From contig NC_003106.2 in assembly GCF_000011205.1 (NCBI RefSeq), positions 372,001-436,000 on the forward strand: a DNA stretch of 64,000 nucleotides, read 5' to 3'. The notes below the pieces were generated by a model. The model did not search any database. It was not told the origin of the DNA and saw nothing but the letters and a program-made list of their open reading frames with translations. The number at the start of each line of letters is the position of its first letter. Positions within the stretch are counted from its first letter, which is position 1. The translations under genes were made by a program, and so were the position numbers. Source of the DNA: Sulfurisphaera tokodaii str. 7 (lineage in GTDB: Archaea; Thermoproteota; Thermoprotei_A; Sulfolobales; Sulfolobaceae). This document shows positions 1 to 10,502 of this stretch, one piece after another.

Positions 1-557
1 ATGAGTTAGAGAGAATAGGAAACTTGCTTAATTTACCAAAGGCTGTAAAAGATGAGGCTGCTTTAATTTATAGAAAAGCTGTTGAGAAAGGATTAGTAAG
101 AGGCAGAAGTATTGAAAGTGTTGTTGCAGCATCTATATATGCAGCTTGTAGAAGAATGAAGATGGCAAGGACATTAGATGAAATTGCTCAATTTACAAAG
201 GCTAACAGAAAAGAAGTAGCTAGATGTTATAGATTAATTTTAAGAGAATTAGATATTAATGTCCCTGTTAGTGATCCAAAGGATTATGTTACTAGAATTG
301 GTAGTTTGTTAGGCTTAAGCGGTTCTACAATGAAGATGGCAATAGATATTATTGAGAAAGCTAAAGAGTCTGGTCTAACGGCTGGAAAAGATCCTGCTGG
401 CCTGGCAGCTGCTGCAATTTATATAGCGGCCTTACTTAATGATGAAAGAAGGACGCAGAAAGAGATTGCACAGATTGCAGGTGTTACAGAAGTAACTGTT
501 AGAAATAGATATAAGGAATTAACACAAGAGTTAAAAATTCAAATTCCAAATCAATAA
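1..557 (+). CDS. tfb: Transcription initiation factor B (TFB), C-terminal part
   Basis: Archaeal TFIIB homologue that binds TBP-DNA and recruits RNA polymerase. The reading frame is open from base 3, so the gene begins before the window and its N-terminal zinc ribbon and B-reader are not seen. What remains is the two cyclin folds: the first around [20 protein letters not shown], the second around [20 protein letters not shown], ending with the recognition helix region [11 protein letters not shown] that contacts the BRE. The stop is followed by a T-rich stretch (about 560-605) that could act as terminator. Sulfolobales carry several TFBs; the neighbourhood fits the housekeeping copy, which is inference from remembered gene order. 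Confidence 0.95.
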   Translation, partial: ELERIGNLLNLPKAVKDEAALIYRKAVEKGLVRGRSIESVVAASIYAACRRMKMARTLDEIAQFTKANRKEVARCYRLILRELDINVPVSDPKDYVTRIGSLLGLSGSTMKMAIDIIEKAKESGLTAGKDPAGLAAAAIYIAALLNDERRTQKEIAQIAGVTEVTVRNRYKELTQELKIQIPNQ

Positions 558-603
558 AATTTTAACTTTTTTCTTAGTTTAACTCTTTTTATTTTCTTTC
601 TTT

Positions 604-906
604 TTATTCTATTATTATGATGTTAGATTCTGGGTAACCCATTTTCATAAGAAGTTCTTTTACTCTTTCTCTGTGATCTCCTTGTAATTCTATTTTTCCA
701 TTTTTAACTGTTCCGCCTGCAGCAAGCTTTGATTTGAGTTCTGAGGCTATTTTCTTTAATTCTACATCAGAACCAGAAAGGCCTTCTATTATTGTTACTT
801 CTTTTCCATATCTTCTTTTTTCTACTTTTATTTTTATGAATTGTTCTTCTTTATTTAATTGTTCACAAATTTCGGGTGGTAGACCTCCACACAGATTATC
901 AGACAT
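604..906 (-). CDS. sui1: Translation initiation factor aIF1 (SUI1 family)
   Basis: Small-subunit binding factor that checks start-codon pairing. The 100-residue protein has the SUI1 core: [21 protein letters not shown], then [20 protein letters not shown] and a C-terminal IIIIE. I take the ATG at 906 ([12 protein letters not shown]); an in-frame TTG lies two codons upstream. It is convergent with TFB and divergent from rpoP, with about 85 bp between the two starts. Confidence 0.95.
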   Translation of the reverse strand: MSDNLCGGLPPEICEQLNKEEQFIKIKVEKRRYGKEVTIIEGLSGSDVELKKIASELKSKLAAGGTVKNGKIELQGDHRERVKELLMKMGYPESNIIIIE

Positions 907-991
907 TCTCAAAGATTTTTATTGTATTTGGGATTTTTCAACTTTTCTGTTAACAGTTAGGTTTTTAATTATGAGGTTTTTATTATCTTTT

Positions 992-1138
992 ATGGCAAAA
1001 TATAGGTGTGGTAACTGTTGGAGAGAATTTGATGATGAACAATTAAGAGCTCTTCCAGGTGTGAGATGTCCTTATTGCGGCTATAAAATAATCTATATGG
1101 TAAGAAAACCTACAGTAAAGGTTGTTAAAGCGATCTAG
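992..1138 (+). CDS. rpoP: DNA-directed RNA polymerase subunit P (Rpo12)
   Basis: 48-residue subunit homologous to eukaryotic Rpb12. The four zinc ligands are C6, C9, C26 and C29 (CGNC and CPYC), followed by the basic tail typical of the family. The long open frame upstream of base 992 is not part of the protein: homologues start at MAKYRCGNC. The 3' end overlaps the end of the convergent agmatinase gene by 14 bases. Confidence 0.95.
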   Translation: MAKYRCGNCWREFDDEQLRALPGVRCPYCGYKIIYMVRKPTVKVVKAI

Positions 1139-2012
1139 CCTTATAAATCTGGGCAGATGTTTCTAAGATTATTCTGGCTCCTAATACTGAAGTTATTCCA
1201 GATGGATCATGAGGTGGTGAAACTTCTACTACATCAAAGCCTACAACTCTTTTATCTATTATAAGCGATATAATATCTAGTACTGTAGTTGGGTCTAATC
1301 CTTCAGGCTCTGGAGTAGCTACACCTGGAGCATATGCTGGATCTATTCCATCCATATCATATGTTACATAGATTTTTTCACAATCTCTGAAATTGTTAAC
1401 AATTTTCTTTGCAGTCTCTCTTACTCCTAATAATCTTATTTGATGTGGTGTAAGATAAGCTATTCCGTTTTTATTTGCGTAATCTAATTCTTCTTTAGAG
1501 ACAGCTCTTGTAGCTATTTCCATTATTTTAACTCCCTGTTCTGATATTCGTCTCATAACACAAGCGTGGTCGTATTTATAACCCATGTATTCATCTCTAA
1601 GGTCTAGATGTGCGTCAATACTAAGTACACAGTCTGGTTTAATTCCTCTTACAGTTCCTACAGTTACAGAATGTTCTCCACCTATACCTATTATTATTTT
1701 TCCTTTTTCGGCAAAATAACTAGTTACGTCTGATATTCTTCTTATATTTTCTTCTACATCAGAGGGATGCATTACTACATCTCCTACATCATTAAACCCT
1801 ACTTCTCCCATATCTATTCCAGTTCTTATAGAATAAAACTCAATAAATTGTGCGTACTCTCTTATGGTAGATGGTGCAAATCTGGAACCTGGTCTGAAAC
1901 TACTTGTTATATCTAATGGTAGACCAATTATAACAAATGGAGATGTTGGTTTATTAAATCCGGCAAATAATCTACTATTTTCATTTAAGTATAGTAACCT
2001 GCTATCTGACAT
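1125..2012 (-). CDS. speB: Agmatinase / arginase-family ureohydrolase
   Basis: Binuclear-manganese hydrolase of the arginase superfamily, expected to cleave agmatine to putrescine and urea for polyamine synthesis. The metal-binding motifs are complete: GGEHSV, then [11 protein letters not shown] (DAHxD) and the later [12 protein letters not shown]. Length (295) is normal. It is transcribed away from glyS, the two starts being only about 40 bp apart. Substrate choice between agmatine and related guanidines is inferred from the family, not shown. Confidence 0.88.
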   Translation of the reverse strand: MSDSRLLYLNENSRLFAGFNKPTSPFVIIGLPLDITSSFRPGSRFAPSTIREYAQFIEFYSIRTGIDMGEVGFNDVGDVVMHPSDVEENIRRISDVTSYFAEKGKIIIGIGGEHSVTVGTVRGIKPDCVLSIDAHLDLRDEYMGYKYDHACVMRRISEQGVKIMEIATRAVSKEELDYANKNGIAYLTPHQIRLLGVRETAKKIVNNFRDCEKIYVTYDMDGIDPAYAPGVATPEPEGLDPTTVLDIISLIIDKRVVGFDVVEVSPPHDPSGITSVLGARIILETSAQIYKARSL

Positions 2013-2053
2013 GAGAGTAGAAATTTTTAATCTTGTTTATATGCTTATCTCGT

Positions 2054-3769
2054 ATGAGTGAGAAGTTAATTGAATTGGCGAAAAGAAGAGGAATATTTTG
2101 GCCTTCATATGAAATTTATGGCGGTGTTGCAGGACTTTATGATATTGGTCCTATTGGAGTTAGAATAAAAAATAAAATTATTGAGCTATGGAGAAGATAT
2201 TTTATCTATGATAATTCTGAGTTTGTAGTAGAAATTGAAACACCAATGATAACGCCTTATAAAGTATTAGAAGCTAGTGGTCATGTGGAAAACTTTACAG
2301 ATCCAATTGTCGAATGTACAAAATGTCATAAAATTTATAGAGCAGACCATCTTATTGAAGAATTGGCTAAAATAAATGTTGAGGGTCTTTCGCCATCAGA
2401 ATTAGATAGAATAATTAGAGAAAAAGGGCTAAAATGCCCTGCTTGTGGTGGTGAATTGGGTGAGGTAAGACTATTTAATTTACTTTTTACTACAAATATC
2501 GGTCCATATACTGGTAATCAAGGATTTTTAAGACCAGAAACAGCACAAGGAATGTTTACCTCATTTAAGAGAGTTTTTGAGGCATTTAGACAAAAATTAC
2601 CTTTAGGCATTGCACAAGTAGGTAGGGTCGCTAGGAATGAAATTTCTCCTAGGCAAGGTCTAATAAGAATGAGAGAATTTACCATAATGGAAGTAGAATT
2701 TTTCTTTGACCCAGAAAGTAATGTAAATCCACCTCTTGAAAAATTCGGCAATATGAAGCTTAATATCTTAAGGGGAGAGGACAAACTTAAGAATGAAAAA
2801 CCGAAAGAATATAGTATTGAAGAACTTCTAAAGGAAAAGATAGTGTTGAATCCTTGGATGTTATATTGGATGGCTACTGCTGCTAAATTTGTCACCGCAT
2901 TAGGTATGAAATCATATTATTTTGAAGAAAAATTACCTCATGAAAGAGCGCACTATTCTAAGCAAACTTTTGATCAAATTGTTGTTATAGGAGACGAAAA
3001 AGTTGAAATCTCTGGGCATGCATATAGAACTGATTACGATTTAAGTAGACATATGAAGTATAGTGGACAAGATATGACTGTTTTTAAAAAATATGATAAG
3101 CCGAAAACTATAAAGAGAAAGATAGTTGTAATTAATAAAGATTCTCTAAATAAGGAAGATAAAGAATTTGTGAAGAATTTTATGAGTTTTATATCTTCTA
3201 AAAAACCAGAAGAAATAGAGGAATTTATTAATGCAAATGAGAAAGTAAATGGTAAAAACATATCTAATTATGTAAAAATATTAGAGAAGGAAGAGAAAGT
3301 TAACGGTGAAAAAATCATACCTCATGTAGTTGAGCCCTCTTTTGGTGTTGAGAGATGTTTATATCTAACTCTATTAAATGCTTATAAGGAGAAAGAAGGA
3401 AGGATAGTGTTATCATTACCTAAATATTTAGCTCCTTATGATGTTGCTGTATTTCCACTTTTAGAAAAGGAGGAGCTTATTAACAAGGCTAAAGAAGTAT
3501 ATAATCTCGTCAGAGAAAGATTTGATACAATTTTTGATGATTCTGGTAGTATAGGGAAAAGATATGCTAGAGCTGATGAAATTGGTGTTCCTTATTCTAT
3601 AACGATTGATCCACAGACTTTAGTTGATAATTCTGTAACTATTAGGGACAGAGATACTTGGCAGCAAATAAGAGTTAATATTAACGATATTGTCTCGGTA
3701 TTAGAAAGGTTGTTTAAGGGTGAAGAGTTTAATAAGGTAGGTAAAGTAATTAATAATGAAAATGAGTAA
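2054..3769 (+). CDS. glyS: Glycyl-tRNA synthetase (class II, eukaryote/archaeal type)
   Basis: Charges tRNA-Gly. 571 residues, starting at [13 protein letters not shown] (ATG 2054); an in-frame ATG seven codons upstream is less likely. Seen: N-terminal [17 protein letters not shown], a zinc-like CTKCHK ... CPACGGE insertion, class II motif 2 around [17 protein letters not shown] (written here [11 protein letters not shown]), and motif 3 at [14 protein letters not shown], then the anticodon-binding domain. Its last codons overlap the next gene, which suggests co-transcription with the three genes that follow. Confidence 0.96.
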   Translation: MSEKLIELAKRRGIFWPSYEIYGGVAGLYDIGPIGVRIKNKIIELWRRYFIYDNSEFVVEIETPMITPYKVLEASGHVENFTDPIVECTKCHKIYRADHLIEELAKINVEGLSPSELDRIIREKGLKCPACGGELGEVRLFNLLFTTNIGPYTGNQGFLRPETAQGMFTSFKRVFEAFRQKLPLGIAQVGRVARNEISPRQGLIRMREFTIMEVEFFFDPESNVNPPLEKFGNMKLNILRGEDKLKNEKPKEYSIEELLKEKIVLNPWMLYWMATAAKFVTALGMKSYYFEEKLPHERAHYSKQTFDQIVVIGDEKVEISGHAYRTDYDLSRHMKYSGQDMTVFKKYDKPKTIKRKIVVINKDSLNKEDKEFVKNFMSFISSKKPEEIEEFINANEKVNGKNISNYVKILEKEEKVNGEKIIPHVVEPSFGVERCLYLTLLNAYKEKEGRIVLSLPKYLAPYDVAVFPLLEKEELINKAKEVYNLVRERFDTIFDDSGSIGKRYARADEIGVPYSITIDPQTLVDNSVTIRDRDTWQQIRVNINDIVSVLERLFKGEEFNKVGKVINNENE

Positions 3770-4112
3770 GGATGAAAAAGAAGAGGAAAAGAAGGTTGAT
3801 GTAAAATCTTTAGTAAATATTATACCTCCTGCATCTTCTTTAAAGAAGAGTAAAGCTCCGCCTAAAGAAAAGAGAGTGAAAATGAAAAAGAGACCAGATG
3901 TAGATCAAGGTATTATTTTAATTTCAAGTAAATTAGCCACAGAACTAGGAATAAGTGATGAGGCAGAGGTATCCGTAAAGGGAAAAAGAGCTAAGTTTAA
4001 GGTTATTATTCAAGATGGATTGCCAGATACAGAAATTTATGGAAATGATGCAGACATGATAAAATTAGGTCTTGAGGATAACAGTACAGTTAGCGTGAGG
4101 GCTTCTAAATGA
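3756..4112 (+). CDS. Conserved small protein, charged N-terminus plus small beta domain
   Basis: I do not recognise a named family. The first 50 residues are highly charged (Lys/Glu-rich, probably disordered). Residues about 50-118 alternate in a beta-rich pattern ([37 protein letters not shown]) that resembles half of a double-psi or swapped-hairpin barrel; this is a visual impression only. Two ATGs (3756, 3762) compete for the start; both lie inside the glyS 3' end. It overlaps the next gene by 4 bases (ATGA), so the two are translationally linked. Confidence 0.7.
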   Translation: MKMSKDEKEEEKKVDVKSLVNIIPPASSLKKSKAPPKEKRVKMKKRPDVDQGIILISSKLATELGISDEAEVSVKGKRAKFKVIIQDGLPDTEIYGNDADMIKLGLEDNSTVSVRASK

Positions 4113-4507
4113 ATGAAAGTGATATAGAGATAGGTAGAGTTTTACTTCAATTTGACCAGGTTATTGAGGAACATAACTCTTATCTTGAGGAACTGGAAAA
4201 TATAATAGAATTACCTAGTGTTGAGACAGATAAAATTCACAGAATTTTAAAAAGAATGAGAAGAACTAGAAAGGAAATATTAAGTGGTATATCAAATATA
4301 GTCAAGCATATAGCTACTTCTAATGATAAAAAAATAAAAGAGGAAGCATTGGGTATCATGAATTATTTTTACGTTGTTGGAATTAAAGATGAGGAAAACG
4401 CTTTAAGAAAAGTTATGGAAATAGACTTGTCATTTAAAGAGGATGTAGAAAAAGATATTGAAACACTGGAAAAAATTAGGTCATTAGTGATGCAATTTAT
4501 TTATTAA
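4109..4507 (+). CDS. Hypothetical all-helical protein
   Basis: 132 residues, no motif recognised. Composition is Glu/Lys/Ile-rich with heptad-like spacing (FDQVIEEHNSYLEELENII, LKRMRRTRKEILSGISNIV), so a helical bundle is likely. It overlaps the preceding gene by 4 bases and is followed 23 bp later by a PhoU-like gene; the two may be distant relatives of the same helical-bundle fold, which I cannot prove by eye. Confidence 0.65.
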   Translation: MNESDIEIGRVLLQFDQVIEEHNSYLEELENIIELPSVETDKIHRILKRMRRTRKEILSGISNIVKHIATSNDKKIKEEALGIMNYFYVVGIKDEENALRKVMEIDLSFKEDVEKDIETLEKIRSLVMQFIY

Positions 4508-4530
4508 CCATGAGTTACTTTGTATCATGA

Positions 4531-5160
4531 ATGAGTGTTCCAGAATTAAACATAGAGGAGCAAGTACAAAATATATTAAATAATATATTGGATCAGCTTA
4601 GATTATTATACCAACAATTTATGGAAAATGATGTGAATCATATGCAGATTTACTCTAAAATTGATGGATTAAAATCTGTAGTTGAAGATTCTAAATATAA
4701 ACTGGGCGAATATATTATAAAAGTTAAAGAAGGAATAGAAACAGCAAGTTTATACTTAGATATACTAAATTACATAGAAAAAGTTTCGCAAAATTTAAGT
4801 GCAGTATCTTATAGATATACAGTTTTGCAAAGTAAAATAAAAATTGAAGATAAGATAATCCAATCGCTATTAATTAGTATGATAGAAAAATTAATTGCTG
4901 CAACCAGTAATGCTCTTGAATCTTTTAGACTGTTATCTCTTAATACTAAAAAGTCAGCTGAAAAAGCTAGGAATATTATAAAAATAGAAGAAGAAGTAGA
5001 TGATCTATATAGAAACTTTGAGTTAAAATTGTTTGAAAAAGAAAGTGAACTTGCATTTATGATGTTAACAAAAGACATAGGCGACAGATTAGAAGATTGT
5101 GCAGATTTATTACGTGATACCGCAAATAATATACTTTACATTAGCTATCTAAGGGAATAG
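4531..5160 (+). CDS. PhoU/DUF47-like helical protein
   Basis: 209 residues, entirely helical. The C-terminal half ([20 protein letters not shown] ... [20 protein letters not shown]) carries the E-x-x-x-D and D-x-x-D-x-x-x-D acidic pattern of PhoU/DUF47 proteins, which bind metal clusters and act in phosphate uptake control. No phosphate transporter gene is nearby; instead the gene sits between glyS and endA, spaced 1 bp from endA. Assignment to DUF47 is moderately sure; the role here is unknown. Confidence 0.65.
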   Translation: MSVPELNIEEQVQNILNNILDQLRLLYQQFMENDVNHMQIYSKIDGLKSVVEDSKYKLGEYIIKVKEGIETASLYLDILNYIEKVSQNLSAVSYRYTVLQSKIKIEDKIIQSLLISMIEKLIAATSNALESFRLLSLNTKKSAEKARNIIKIEEEVDDLYRNFELKLFEKESELAFMMLTKDIGDRLEDCADLLRDTANNILYISYLRE

Positions 5161-5161
5161 A

Positions 5162-5704
5162 ATGATAGGTGAATTAGTAAAAGATAAGATTCTTATAAAA
5201 AATATTGAAGATGCTAGATTAATTTATAAAATGGGATATTATGGTAAACCTATTGGTATTTCAAAGCCTAAATCTGCTGAAGAAATAAATTCTGAACTAA
5301 TATTATCTTTAATAGAAGGAGTATATCTGGTTAAGAAAGGTAAGTTAGAGATTGTTTCAAATGGTGAAAGATTAGATTTTGAGAGATTATATCAAATAGG
5401 AGTTACACAAATTCCTAGATTTCGTATACTCTATAGTGTTTATGAGGATTTAAGAGAGAAAGGATATGTAGTAAGATCTGGAATTAAGTATGGTGCAGAC
5501 TTTGCCGTTTATACCATAGGCCCTGGAATCGAACATGCTCCTTATTTAGTTATAGCTCTTGACGAGAATTCTCAGATCTCATCTAATGAGATTCTAGGAT
5601 TTGGAAGAGTTTCACACAGTACCAGAAAAGAACTTATTTTGGGTATTGTTAATTTAACTAACGGAAAAATAAGATACATAATGTTTAAATGGTTGAAGAT
5701 GTAA
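5162..5704 (+). CDS. endA: tRNA-splicing endonuclease, catalytic subunit
   Basis: Cuts bulge-helix-bulge motifs in pre-tRNA, pre-rRNA and cbf5 pre-mRNA. 180 residues, the short catalytic type that in Sulfolobales pairs with a structural subunit as a heterotetramer. The catalytic triad is visible as Y117 (YGADFAVY), H125 (IEHAPYLV) and K156 ([10 protein letters not shown]), matching the Tyr-His-Lys positions of characterised archaeal enzymes. Substrates in this window: cbf5 (42511), tRNA-Ser (44128), tRNA-Phe (47065). It starts one base after the upstream stop, so it is the last gene of the glyS cluster. Confidence 0.94.
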
Positions 5705-5742
5705 TATGATTATAGGTTTAATAAAAATTGGGTGATAAATAA

Positions 5743-6135
5743 TTGAATCCCAGAGACGGCACCTTTAGACAAAAACCCAGCTTTAATGCGGACGAGCCAA
5801 AACCGATGCCTTTAGGAGAAAAATGTAATTATCTCTGTCCTTATTTTAGATGTAATAAAAAAGCACTTAATATACAGAAGAAATATGTTAAAGGGACTCC
5901 TCAAAAAATTGGATATTGTATGTGGGTTGGAGATATATGTATAACCGGTGATTGTCAATACGCTTACTGTGAAAAAAGGGCCTTATTGCCTGGTAATAAA
6001 TGTGCTTTTGCCATAAAGAGGAATGAAAACGGAGAAGATATGGAGAGAGAGTTAAAGAAAGAAGAAGAATATGATAGTAAAATGAAAGATATATTATCTA
6101 AGAGGTTTGGTCACAAGGGATATGATTTGCTGTAA
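5743..6135 (+). CDS. Cys-rich conserved protein, probable metal binding
   Basis: 130 residues with a dense block of cysteines between residues 27 and 92: CNYLC, C37, C58 (IGYCMW), C66, C71, C75 and C87 among them, followed by a Glu/Lys-rich tail. The number and spacing suggest zinc or Fe-S binding; no known family is recognised. The start is TTG at 5743, supported by GGTGAT eight bases upstream; no ATG is available before the conserved region. Its 3' end overlaps the convergent ubiX by 38 bases. Confidence 0.7.
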   Translation: MNPRDGTFRQKPSFNADEPKPMPLGEKCNYLCPYFRCNKKALNIQKKYVKGTPQKIGYCMWVGDICITGDCQYAYCEKRALLPGNKCAFAIKRNENGEDMERELKKEEEYDSKMKDILSKRFGHKGYDLL

Positions 6136-6736
6136 CAGTGTGCCAATGTTTATATAAGGAATTAGATATTTTTAACAAATCAAGAATTTTTCCTACAACA
6201 AAGTTTATCAAATCATCAACACCCTGTGGTGAATGATAGAAAGCTGGGGATGCGGGCATAATTATTCCTCCAGCTTTAGAAACCTTTAGAGCATTTTGTA
6301 ATTCTATAGTCCCTAGGGGTGTTTCTCGTATTACTAAGATTAGTCTTTTTCTGACTCTTAAAAAATTAAGAGCTGTTCTAGATAATAAATTAGACGCGAT
6401 TCCATTAGCAATTTCTGCTAGGGTTTTTATGCTACATGGTACTATGACCATTCCTCTTGTTTCTACTATATGACTTGAACTAGAAGGAGGAGCCTCTATT
6501 TGATCTTCGTCATAAATAATAGAGTCTTGAGCTTTAAAGAAAGAGTCCAAATCAATATCACATTCTATTTTAGCTACTTTTTTTGCTTCTTTGCTTAAAA
6601 TAACTTCAGTTTTGTAACCCAATTCTTTTAGTGCCTTAACTGTTCTTATGCCATAAATTATTCCGCTAGCACCACTTATGCCTATAACAACTGTCCTTTT
6701 CTTGTCCCTACTTTCTGTTCTTGTCTCCTTATCCAT
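6098..6736 (-). CDS. ubiX: Flavin prenyltransferase UbiX
   Basis: Makes prenylated FMN, the cofactor of UbiD-type decarboxylases. The phosphate-binding [11 protein letters not shown], the conserved SSSSH (SSSHIVET), [13 protein letters not shown] and the C-terminal [20 protein letters not shown] are all present. I choose the ATG at 6736 because GGTGAG lies immediately upstream; TTG at 6748 is the alternative. The first beta strand begins before the upstream gene stops, so a true overlap of about 55 bases with the zinc-finger gene is unavoidable. No ubiD is in the window. Confidence 0.92.
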   Translation of the reverse strand: MDKETRTESRDKKRTVVIGISGASGIIYGIRTVKALKELGYKTEVILSKEAKKVAKIECDIDLDSFFKAQDSIIYDEDQIEAPPSSSSHIVETRGMVIVPCSIKTLAEIANGIASNLLSRTALNFLRVRKRLILVIRETPLGTIELQNALKVSKAGGIIMPASPAFYHSPQGVDDLINFVVGKILDLLKISNSLYKHWHTVTANHIPCDQTS

Positions 6737-6888
6737 TCCCTCACCCAATTATTATAACATTGTTTACTACAAAAAACCCATGGCTTATTATTGCAGCATG
6801 TTTTAACTACTATAGGATTATCTCTTATTATTCTACCACACCAGCTACAGTGTAATTGGTTCACTTTCGTGTCTAACTGAAAAGGCAT
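6682..6888 (-). CDS. Small TRASH/FCS-like zinc-finger protein
   Basis: 68 residues. Cysteines are arranged as CSWC (14-17), then CC (31-32) and FCSKQC (39-44), with the following NNW, as in TRASH/MYM-type FCS fingers that occur in metal-sensing and metal-handling proteins. The C-terminal 18 codons run out of frame over the start of ubiX. Translational coupling is likely; whether the two proteins work together is unknown. Confidence 0.7.
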   Translation of the reverse strand: MPFQLDTKVNQLHCSWCGRIIRDNPIVVKTCCNNKPWVFCSKQCYNNWVREWIRRQEQKVGTRKGQLL

Positions 6889-6966
6889 AGGTGTTAATTT
6901 GGGTTATAAAATAAATAGATTTTTCATAAAAATGCTATATTAGCTAGTTTATAATCTACTTAATCT

Positions 6967-7767
6967 ATGGACTCTAATTCAATAAAGGTTAAACAAGTAG
7001 ATGAGGTTAAAATAAGTAAATACATTTTGAAGTATACTTTTCAAGACTGGGAGGATATAGTAGAAAGTGACGTAGTTATAGTAGGGGCTGGTCCTTCTGG
7101 AATGACTGCTGCATATTACTTAGCTAAAGCTGGTCTAAAAACTGTAGTTTTTGAAAGAAGATTAAGTTTTGGTGGTGGTATTGGTGGCGGTGCTATGTTA
7201 TTTCATAAGATAGTTATTGAATCACCAGCTGATGAAATATTGAAAGAAATGAAAATTAAATTAAACAAAGTTGAAGAAGGAGTTTATATAGTGGATTCAG
7301 CGGAATTTATGGCAAAGTTAGCAGCTTCAGCTATTGACGCTGGAGCTAAGATCATTCATGGAGTAACAGTAGATGATGTAATATTTAGAGAAAATCCTCT
7401 AAAAGTTGTAGGCGTTGCAGTAGAGTGGACTGCAACACAAATGGCTGGATTACATGTAGATCCCTTATTTATTTCAGCGAAAGCTGTTGTTGATGCTACT
7501 GGTCATGACGCTGAAGTAATTTCTGTTGCTGCAAGAAAAATTCCGGAATTAAACATAGTTATTCCTGGGGAAAAATCTGCATATAGTGAGACAGCTGAAG
7601 AATTAACGGTAGAAAATACCGGTATGGTTGCACCTGGTTTATATGCTGCCGGTATGGCTGTAACTGAAGTGAAAGGATTACCAAGAATGGGTCCTATCTT
7701 TGGTGCTATGGTCTTATCTGGTAAAAGAGTGGCTGAAATAATTATAAAAGATCTCCGTTACTCTTAA
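6967..7767 (+). CDS. thi4: Thi4-type thiazole synthase (sulfide-dependent ADP-thiazole synthase)
   Basis: Builds the thiazole moiety of thiamine from NAD and glycine. 266 residues with an N-terminal Rossmann fold ([20 protein letters not shown]) and the family signature [11 protein letters not shown]. Eukaryotic suicidal Thi4 donates sulfur from an active-site Cys; here that position reads GLHVDP (His163), and the protein appears to contain no cysteine at all, so it should be the catalytic, sulfide-using archaeal type described for Methanocaldococcus. Intergenic region to the divergent zinc-finger gene is 78 bp and AT-rich, with TATA-like elements. Confidence 0.95.
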
Positions 7768-7793
7768 AGCCTATTATTATATTTTTTATTTCG

Positions 7794-8156
7794 ATGAGTG
7801 AAGTACAACAAACTAAAATAAAGATTTCAGAAAAAGCTGAGGGTATAGTTGAAAGGGACATAAAAAATAATGTAATTGGTAGAAGAGAATTATATATTAA
7901 AGTTTTTCATATTGGTAGTGGAACGATATCAAGGAAAGATATGATTAAAGCAATTGCATCAAGTTATGGAGCTCAAGAAGATCTTGTAGTAATAAAGAAA
8001 ATTCATACACTTTACGGTGCAGGTATTAGCTATGTTAGAGCGAATATATATAATGATAAGAAAACTTTACAAGAGTTTGAACCTCAATATTTAATAGGAA
8101 GAGATACTGGTCAAAAAGTAAAGAAAGGTGGTAAAGGTGCCCAAAAACAAGGATGA
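7794..8156 (+). CDS. rps24e: 30S ribosomal protein S24e
   Basis: 120 residues. Core features: [40 protein letters not shown] and [16 protein letters not shown]. The 3' end overlaps the start of S27ae by 20 bases, the usual archaeal pairing of these two genes, here followed by the KEOPS genes. Confidence 0.97.
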
Positions 8157-8328
8157 AAGTCAAAAAGCTATAGTTAGAACCTATTATATAATAGAAGGAG
8201 ATAAAATTAAACTTAAAAATAAAAAATGTCCTAGATGCGGTAGTATTATGGCTCATCATATGAAACCTGTTGAGCGTTGGGCTTGTGGGAAGTGTGGTTA
8301 CACTGAGTTTATAGGTAAAGGGAAATGA
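8137..8328 (+). CDS. rps27ae: 30S ribosomal protein S27ae
   Basis: 63-residue zinc ribbon with ligands C31, C34, C50 and C53 (CPRC and CGKC). I choose GTG 8137 ([10 protein letters not shown]) because GGTGG precedes it at the right distance; another GTG three codons earlier (8128) is possible. It overlaps S24e upstream and kae1 downstream by 4 bases. Confidence 0.95.
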
Positions 8329-9335
8329 ATGTTTTAGGGATCGAATCTACTGCTCATACTTTTGGAGTAGGTATAGTTTCTGATGATGATAGTGAAATAA
8401 GAATATTATCAAATGAAAGGGATACTTTTGTCCCTAAACAAGGTGGAATGAAACCTAGTGATTTGGGTAGACATCATTCTGAAGTTGCACCAGAAGTATT
8501 ACAAAAGGCCTTAATAAAGGCTAATTTGAGCATAAGAGATATTAATTATATAGCAGTTTCTTTAGGCCCTGGTATAGGGCCAGCATTAAGAGTAGGAGCT
8601 ACAATAGCTAGAGCATTATCTTTAAAATATGACATTAAACTTGTACCCGTAAATCATGGAATTGCCCATATTGAAATAGGAAGATTTACAACTAGATCTA
8701 AAGATCCTTTAATCTTGTATCTTTCTGGAGGGAATACTATAATAACAACTTATTTAGATGGCAAGTATAGAATTTTTGGTGAAACGTTAGATATAGCATT
8801 AGGAAATATGTTAGACACATTTGTTAGAGAAGTAGGGCTAGCTCCTCCTTATATTGTAAACGGTGTTCATCAAATAGATTTATGTGCAAATAAAGGTGGG
8901 AATTTTATTGAGCTACCATATATAGTAAAGGGTCAGGATATGTCTTATAGTGGTTTGCTAACTGCTGCTTTAAGAGCGACAAAAAATAATAGACTTGAAG
9001 ACGTATGTTATAGTGTTAGGGAAGTGGCTTTTGATATGTTATTAGAGGCTACTGAAAGAGCATTAGCATTGACTGGAAAGAAAGAAATTCTTGTTGTTGG
9101 GGGTGTTGCAGCTAGTGTAAGTTTAAAGACTAAGTTATATAATCTTGCGAAAGATTGGAATGTTGAAGTAAAAATAGTTCCACCAGAATATTCTGGAGAT
9201 AACGGGGCAATGATAGCTTTTACTGGTTTACTTGAGGCAAGGCACGGAGTTACAATTCCAGTAGAAAAAAGTATTATTAGACCTAGATGGAGAGTAGATC
9301 AAGTAGATGTGACATGGAGATTATCAGAGAATTAA
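8325..9335 (+). CDS. kae1: Kae1, tRNA threonylcarbamoyltransferase of the KEOPS complex
   Basis: Transfers the threonylcarbamoyl group to A37 of ANN-decoding tRNAs (t6A). 336 residues of the ASKHA fold. The metal-binding histidines H111 and H115 are in NHGIAHIE; nucleotide-binding glycine motifs include [22 protein letters not shown] and VVGGVAASV, and the late metal ligand D is in SGDNGAM. It overlaps bud32 by 22 bases, so the kinase is translationally coupled. Confidence 0.97.
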   Translation: MNVLGIESTAHTFGVGIVSDDDSEIRILSNERDTFVPKQGGMKPSDLGRHHSEVAPEVLQKALIKANLSIRDINYIAVSLGPGIGPALRVGATIARALSLKYDIKLVPVNHGIAHIEIGRFTTRSKDPLILYLSGGNTIITTYLDGKYRIFGETLDIALGNMLDTFVREVGLAPPYIVNGVHQIDLCANKGGNFIELPYIVKGQDMSYSGLLTAALRATKNNRLEDVCYSVREVAFDMLLEATERALALTGKKEILVVGGVAASVSLKTKLYNLAKDWNVEVKIVPPEYSGDNGAMIAFTGLLEARHGVTIPVEKSIIRPRWRVDQVDVTWRLSEN

Positions 9336-9970
9336 AGAGAGGAGCAGAGTCCATAATTTATGAAGGATATTTTGCGGGTATTCACGCTGTATTTAAGAAA
9401 AGAATATCTAAATCTTATAGAGATCAAAAACTTGATTATAAAATTAATAGTGAAAGGACTAAATTGGAAGCTAGATTAATGTATTCAGCTTTAAAAAATG
9501 GTATCAATGTTCCAGCATTATTACTTGTTGATCCTTATGAATACTTAATTGTCATGGAATATATAGACGGATTTCCTGTGAAAGAAATAGTTCCTAAGTA
9601 TAAAGATGATAATTTAATCCGAATTGGTGAAATGATAGGGGAAATTGCTGGAAAACTGCATAAATCTGGAATATCACATGGAGATTTCACTACAAATAAT
9701 CTTATATACACTACTGATAATGAGATATTTTTAATAGATTTTGGACTATCTAAGAGAAGCGATGATATTGAAGATTTCGCAACAGATGTGCATGTTTTTT
9801 TAAGGAGTTTAGAAAGTGTTCATTATGAATTTAAAGATATAATTTTCAAAGGTTTTGAAAAAGGCTATTCTAAATTTATGGATTTTAAGAGTATTATGAA
9901 TACAGTGAAACAAATAAGAATGAGGGGAAGATATGTTGAAGAGCGTAGAAGTAAACGTAATAACGTCTAA
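9314..9970 (+). CDS. bud32: Bud32, KEOPS-associated atypical kinase/ATPase
   Basis: Regulatory P-loop-less kinase of KEOPS. 218 residues from ATG 9314 ([18 protein letters not shown]), the family's usual N-terminus; the longer frame starting at 9287 lies inside kae1 and is unlikely. Catalytic motifs: FKKR lysine, VMEYIDG hinge, HGDFTTNN (catalytic D) and LIDFGLSKR (DFG). In some archaea Kae1 and Bud32 are fused; here they are separate but overlapping. Confidence 0.96.
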   Translation: MEIIRELKRGAESIIYEGYFAGIHAVFKKRISKSYRDQKLDYKINSERTKLEARLMYSALKNGINVPALLLVDPYEYLIVMEYIDGFPVKEIVPKYKDDNLIRIGEMIGEIAGKLHKSGISHGDFTTNNLIYTTDNEIFLIDFGLSKRSDDIEDFATDVHVFLRSLESVHYEFKDIIFKGFEKGYSKFMDFKSIMNTVKQIRMRGRYVEERRSKRNNV

Positions 9971-10502
9971 TGAAAATAAATTTAAGGAATTAGATTCTAT
10001 AGCTAAGAAATATAATATTAAATTAAAGTGGATAAATTTACCTAAATTTGAAGTACAATCTGATTCTTTAGAGGAGATTGTTAGAAGTTCTGCTGTTATA
10101 GCTTTCAATATGATAAGATCTCCTTTAATTGTTGAAGATAGTGGTTTATTTATTGAAGCCTTAAATAATTTTCCAGGTCCTTATACTAATTACGTAAGGA
10201 GAACATTAGGGCTAAAAGGTATACTAAAACTTATGGAAGGTATACAAAATAGAAAAGCATATTTTATGACAGCATTATGTTATGTTGATGAAGAAGTTAT
10301 TAGAGTATTTACTGGCAAAGTAGTTGGGAAAATCTCTGAATCTATAAGAGGAGATAAAGGTTTTGGTTTTGACCCAATATTTATACCAGATGGAGATGAA
10401 AGAACTTTTGGTGAAATGAATATTGAAGAGAAAAATAAGTATTCACATAGAGGTAAAGCCTTTGAAGAGTTTATAAAATTCTTTCTTACTTATATCTCTT
10501 AG
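9933..10502 (+). CDS. Non-canonical purine NTP pyrophosphatase (XTP/dITP, HAM1/RdgB)
   Basis: Removes ITP/XTP and the deoxy forms from the nucleotide pool. 189 residues with [34 protein letters not shown] and [11 protein letters not shown], the complete HAM1 signature set. It overlaps the end of bud32 by 38 bases, an unusually long overlap that is needed because the first beta strand starts in the overlap. Confidence 0.94.
   Translation: MLKSVEVNVITSNENKFKELDSIAKKYNIKLKWINLPKFEVQSDSLEEIVRSSAVIAFNMIRSPLIVEDSGLFIEALNNFPGPYTNYVRRTLGLKGILKLMEGIQNRKAYFMTALCYVDEEVIRVFTGKVVGKISESIRGDKGFGFDPIFIPDGDERTFGEMNIEEKNKYSHRGKAFEEFIKFFLTYIS

Noticed and set aside
734..991. Long N-terminal extension of RpoP
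   Set aside because: This part is antisense to aIF1 and unlike any RpoP; family members start at the MAKYRCGNC methionine.
9287..9313. Upstream start for bud32
   Set aside because: The extra residues (ESRSSRCD) come from the kae1 3' end read in another frame and are not part of Bud32 proteins.
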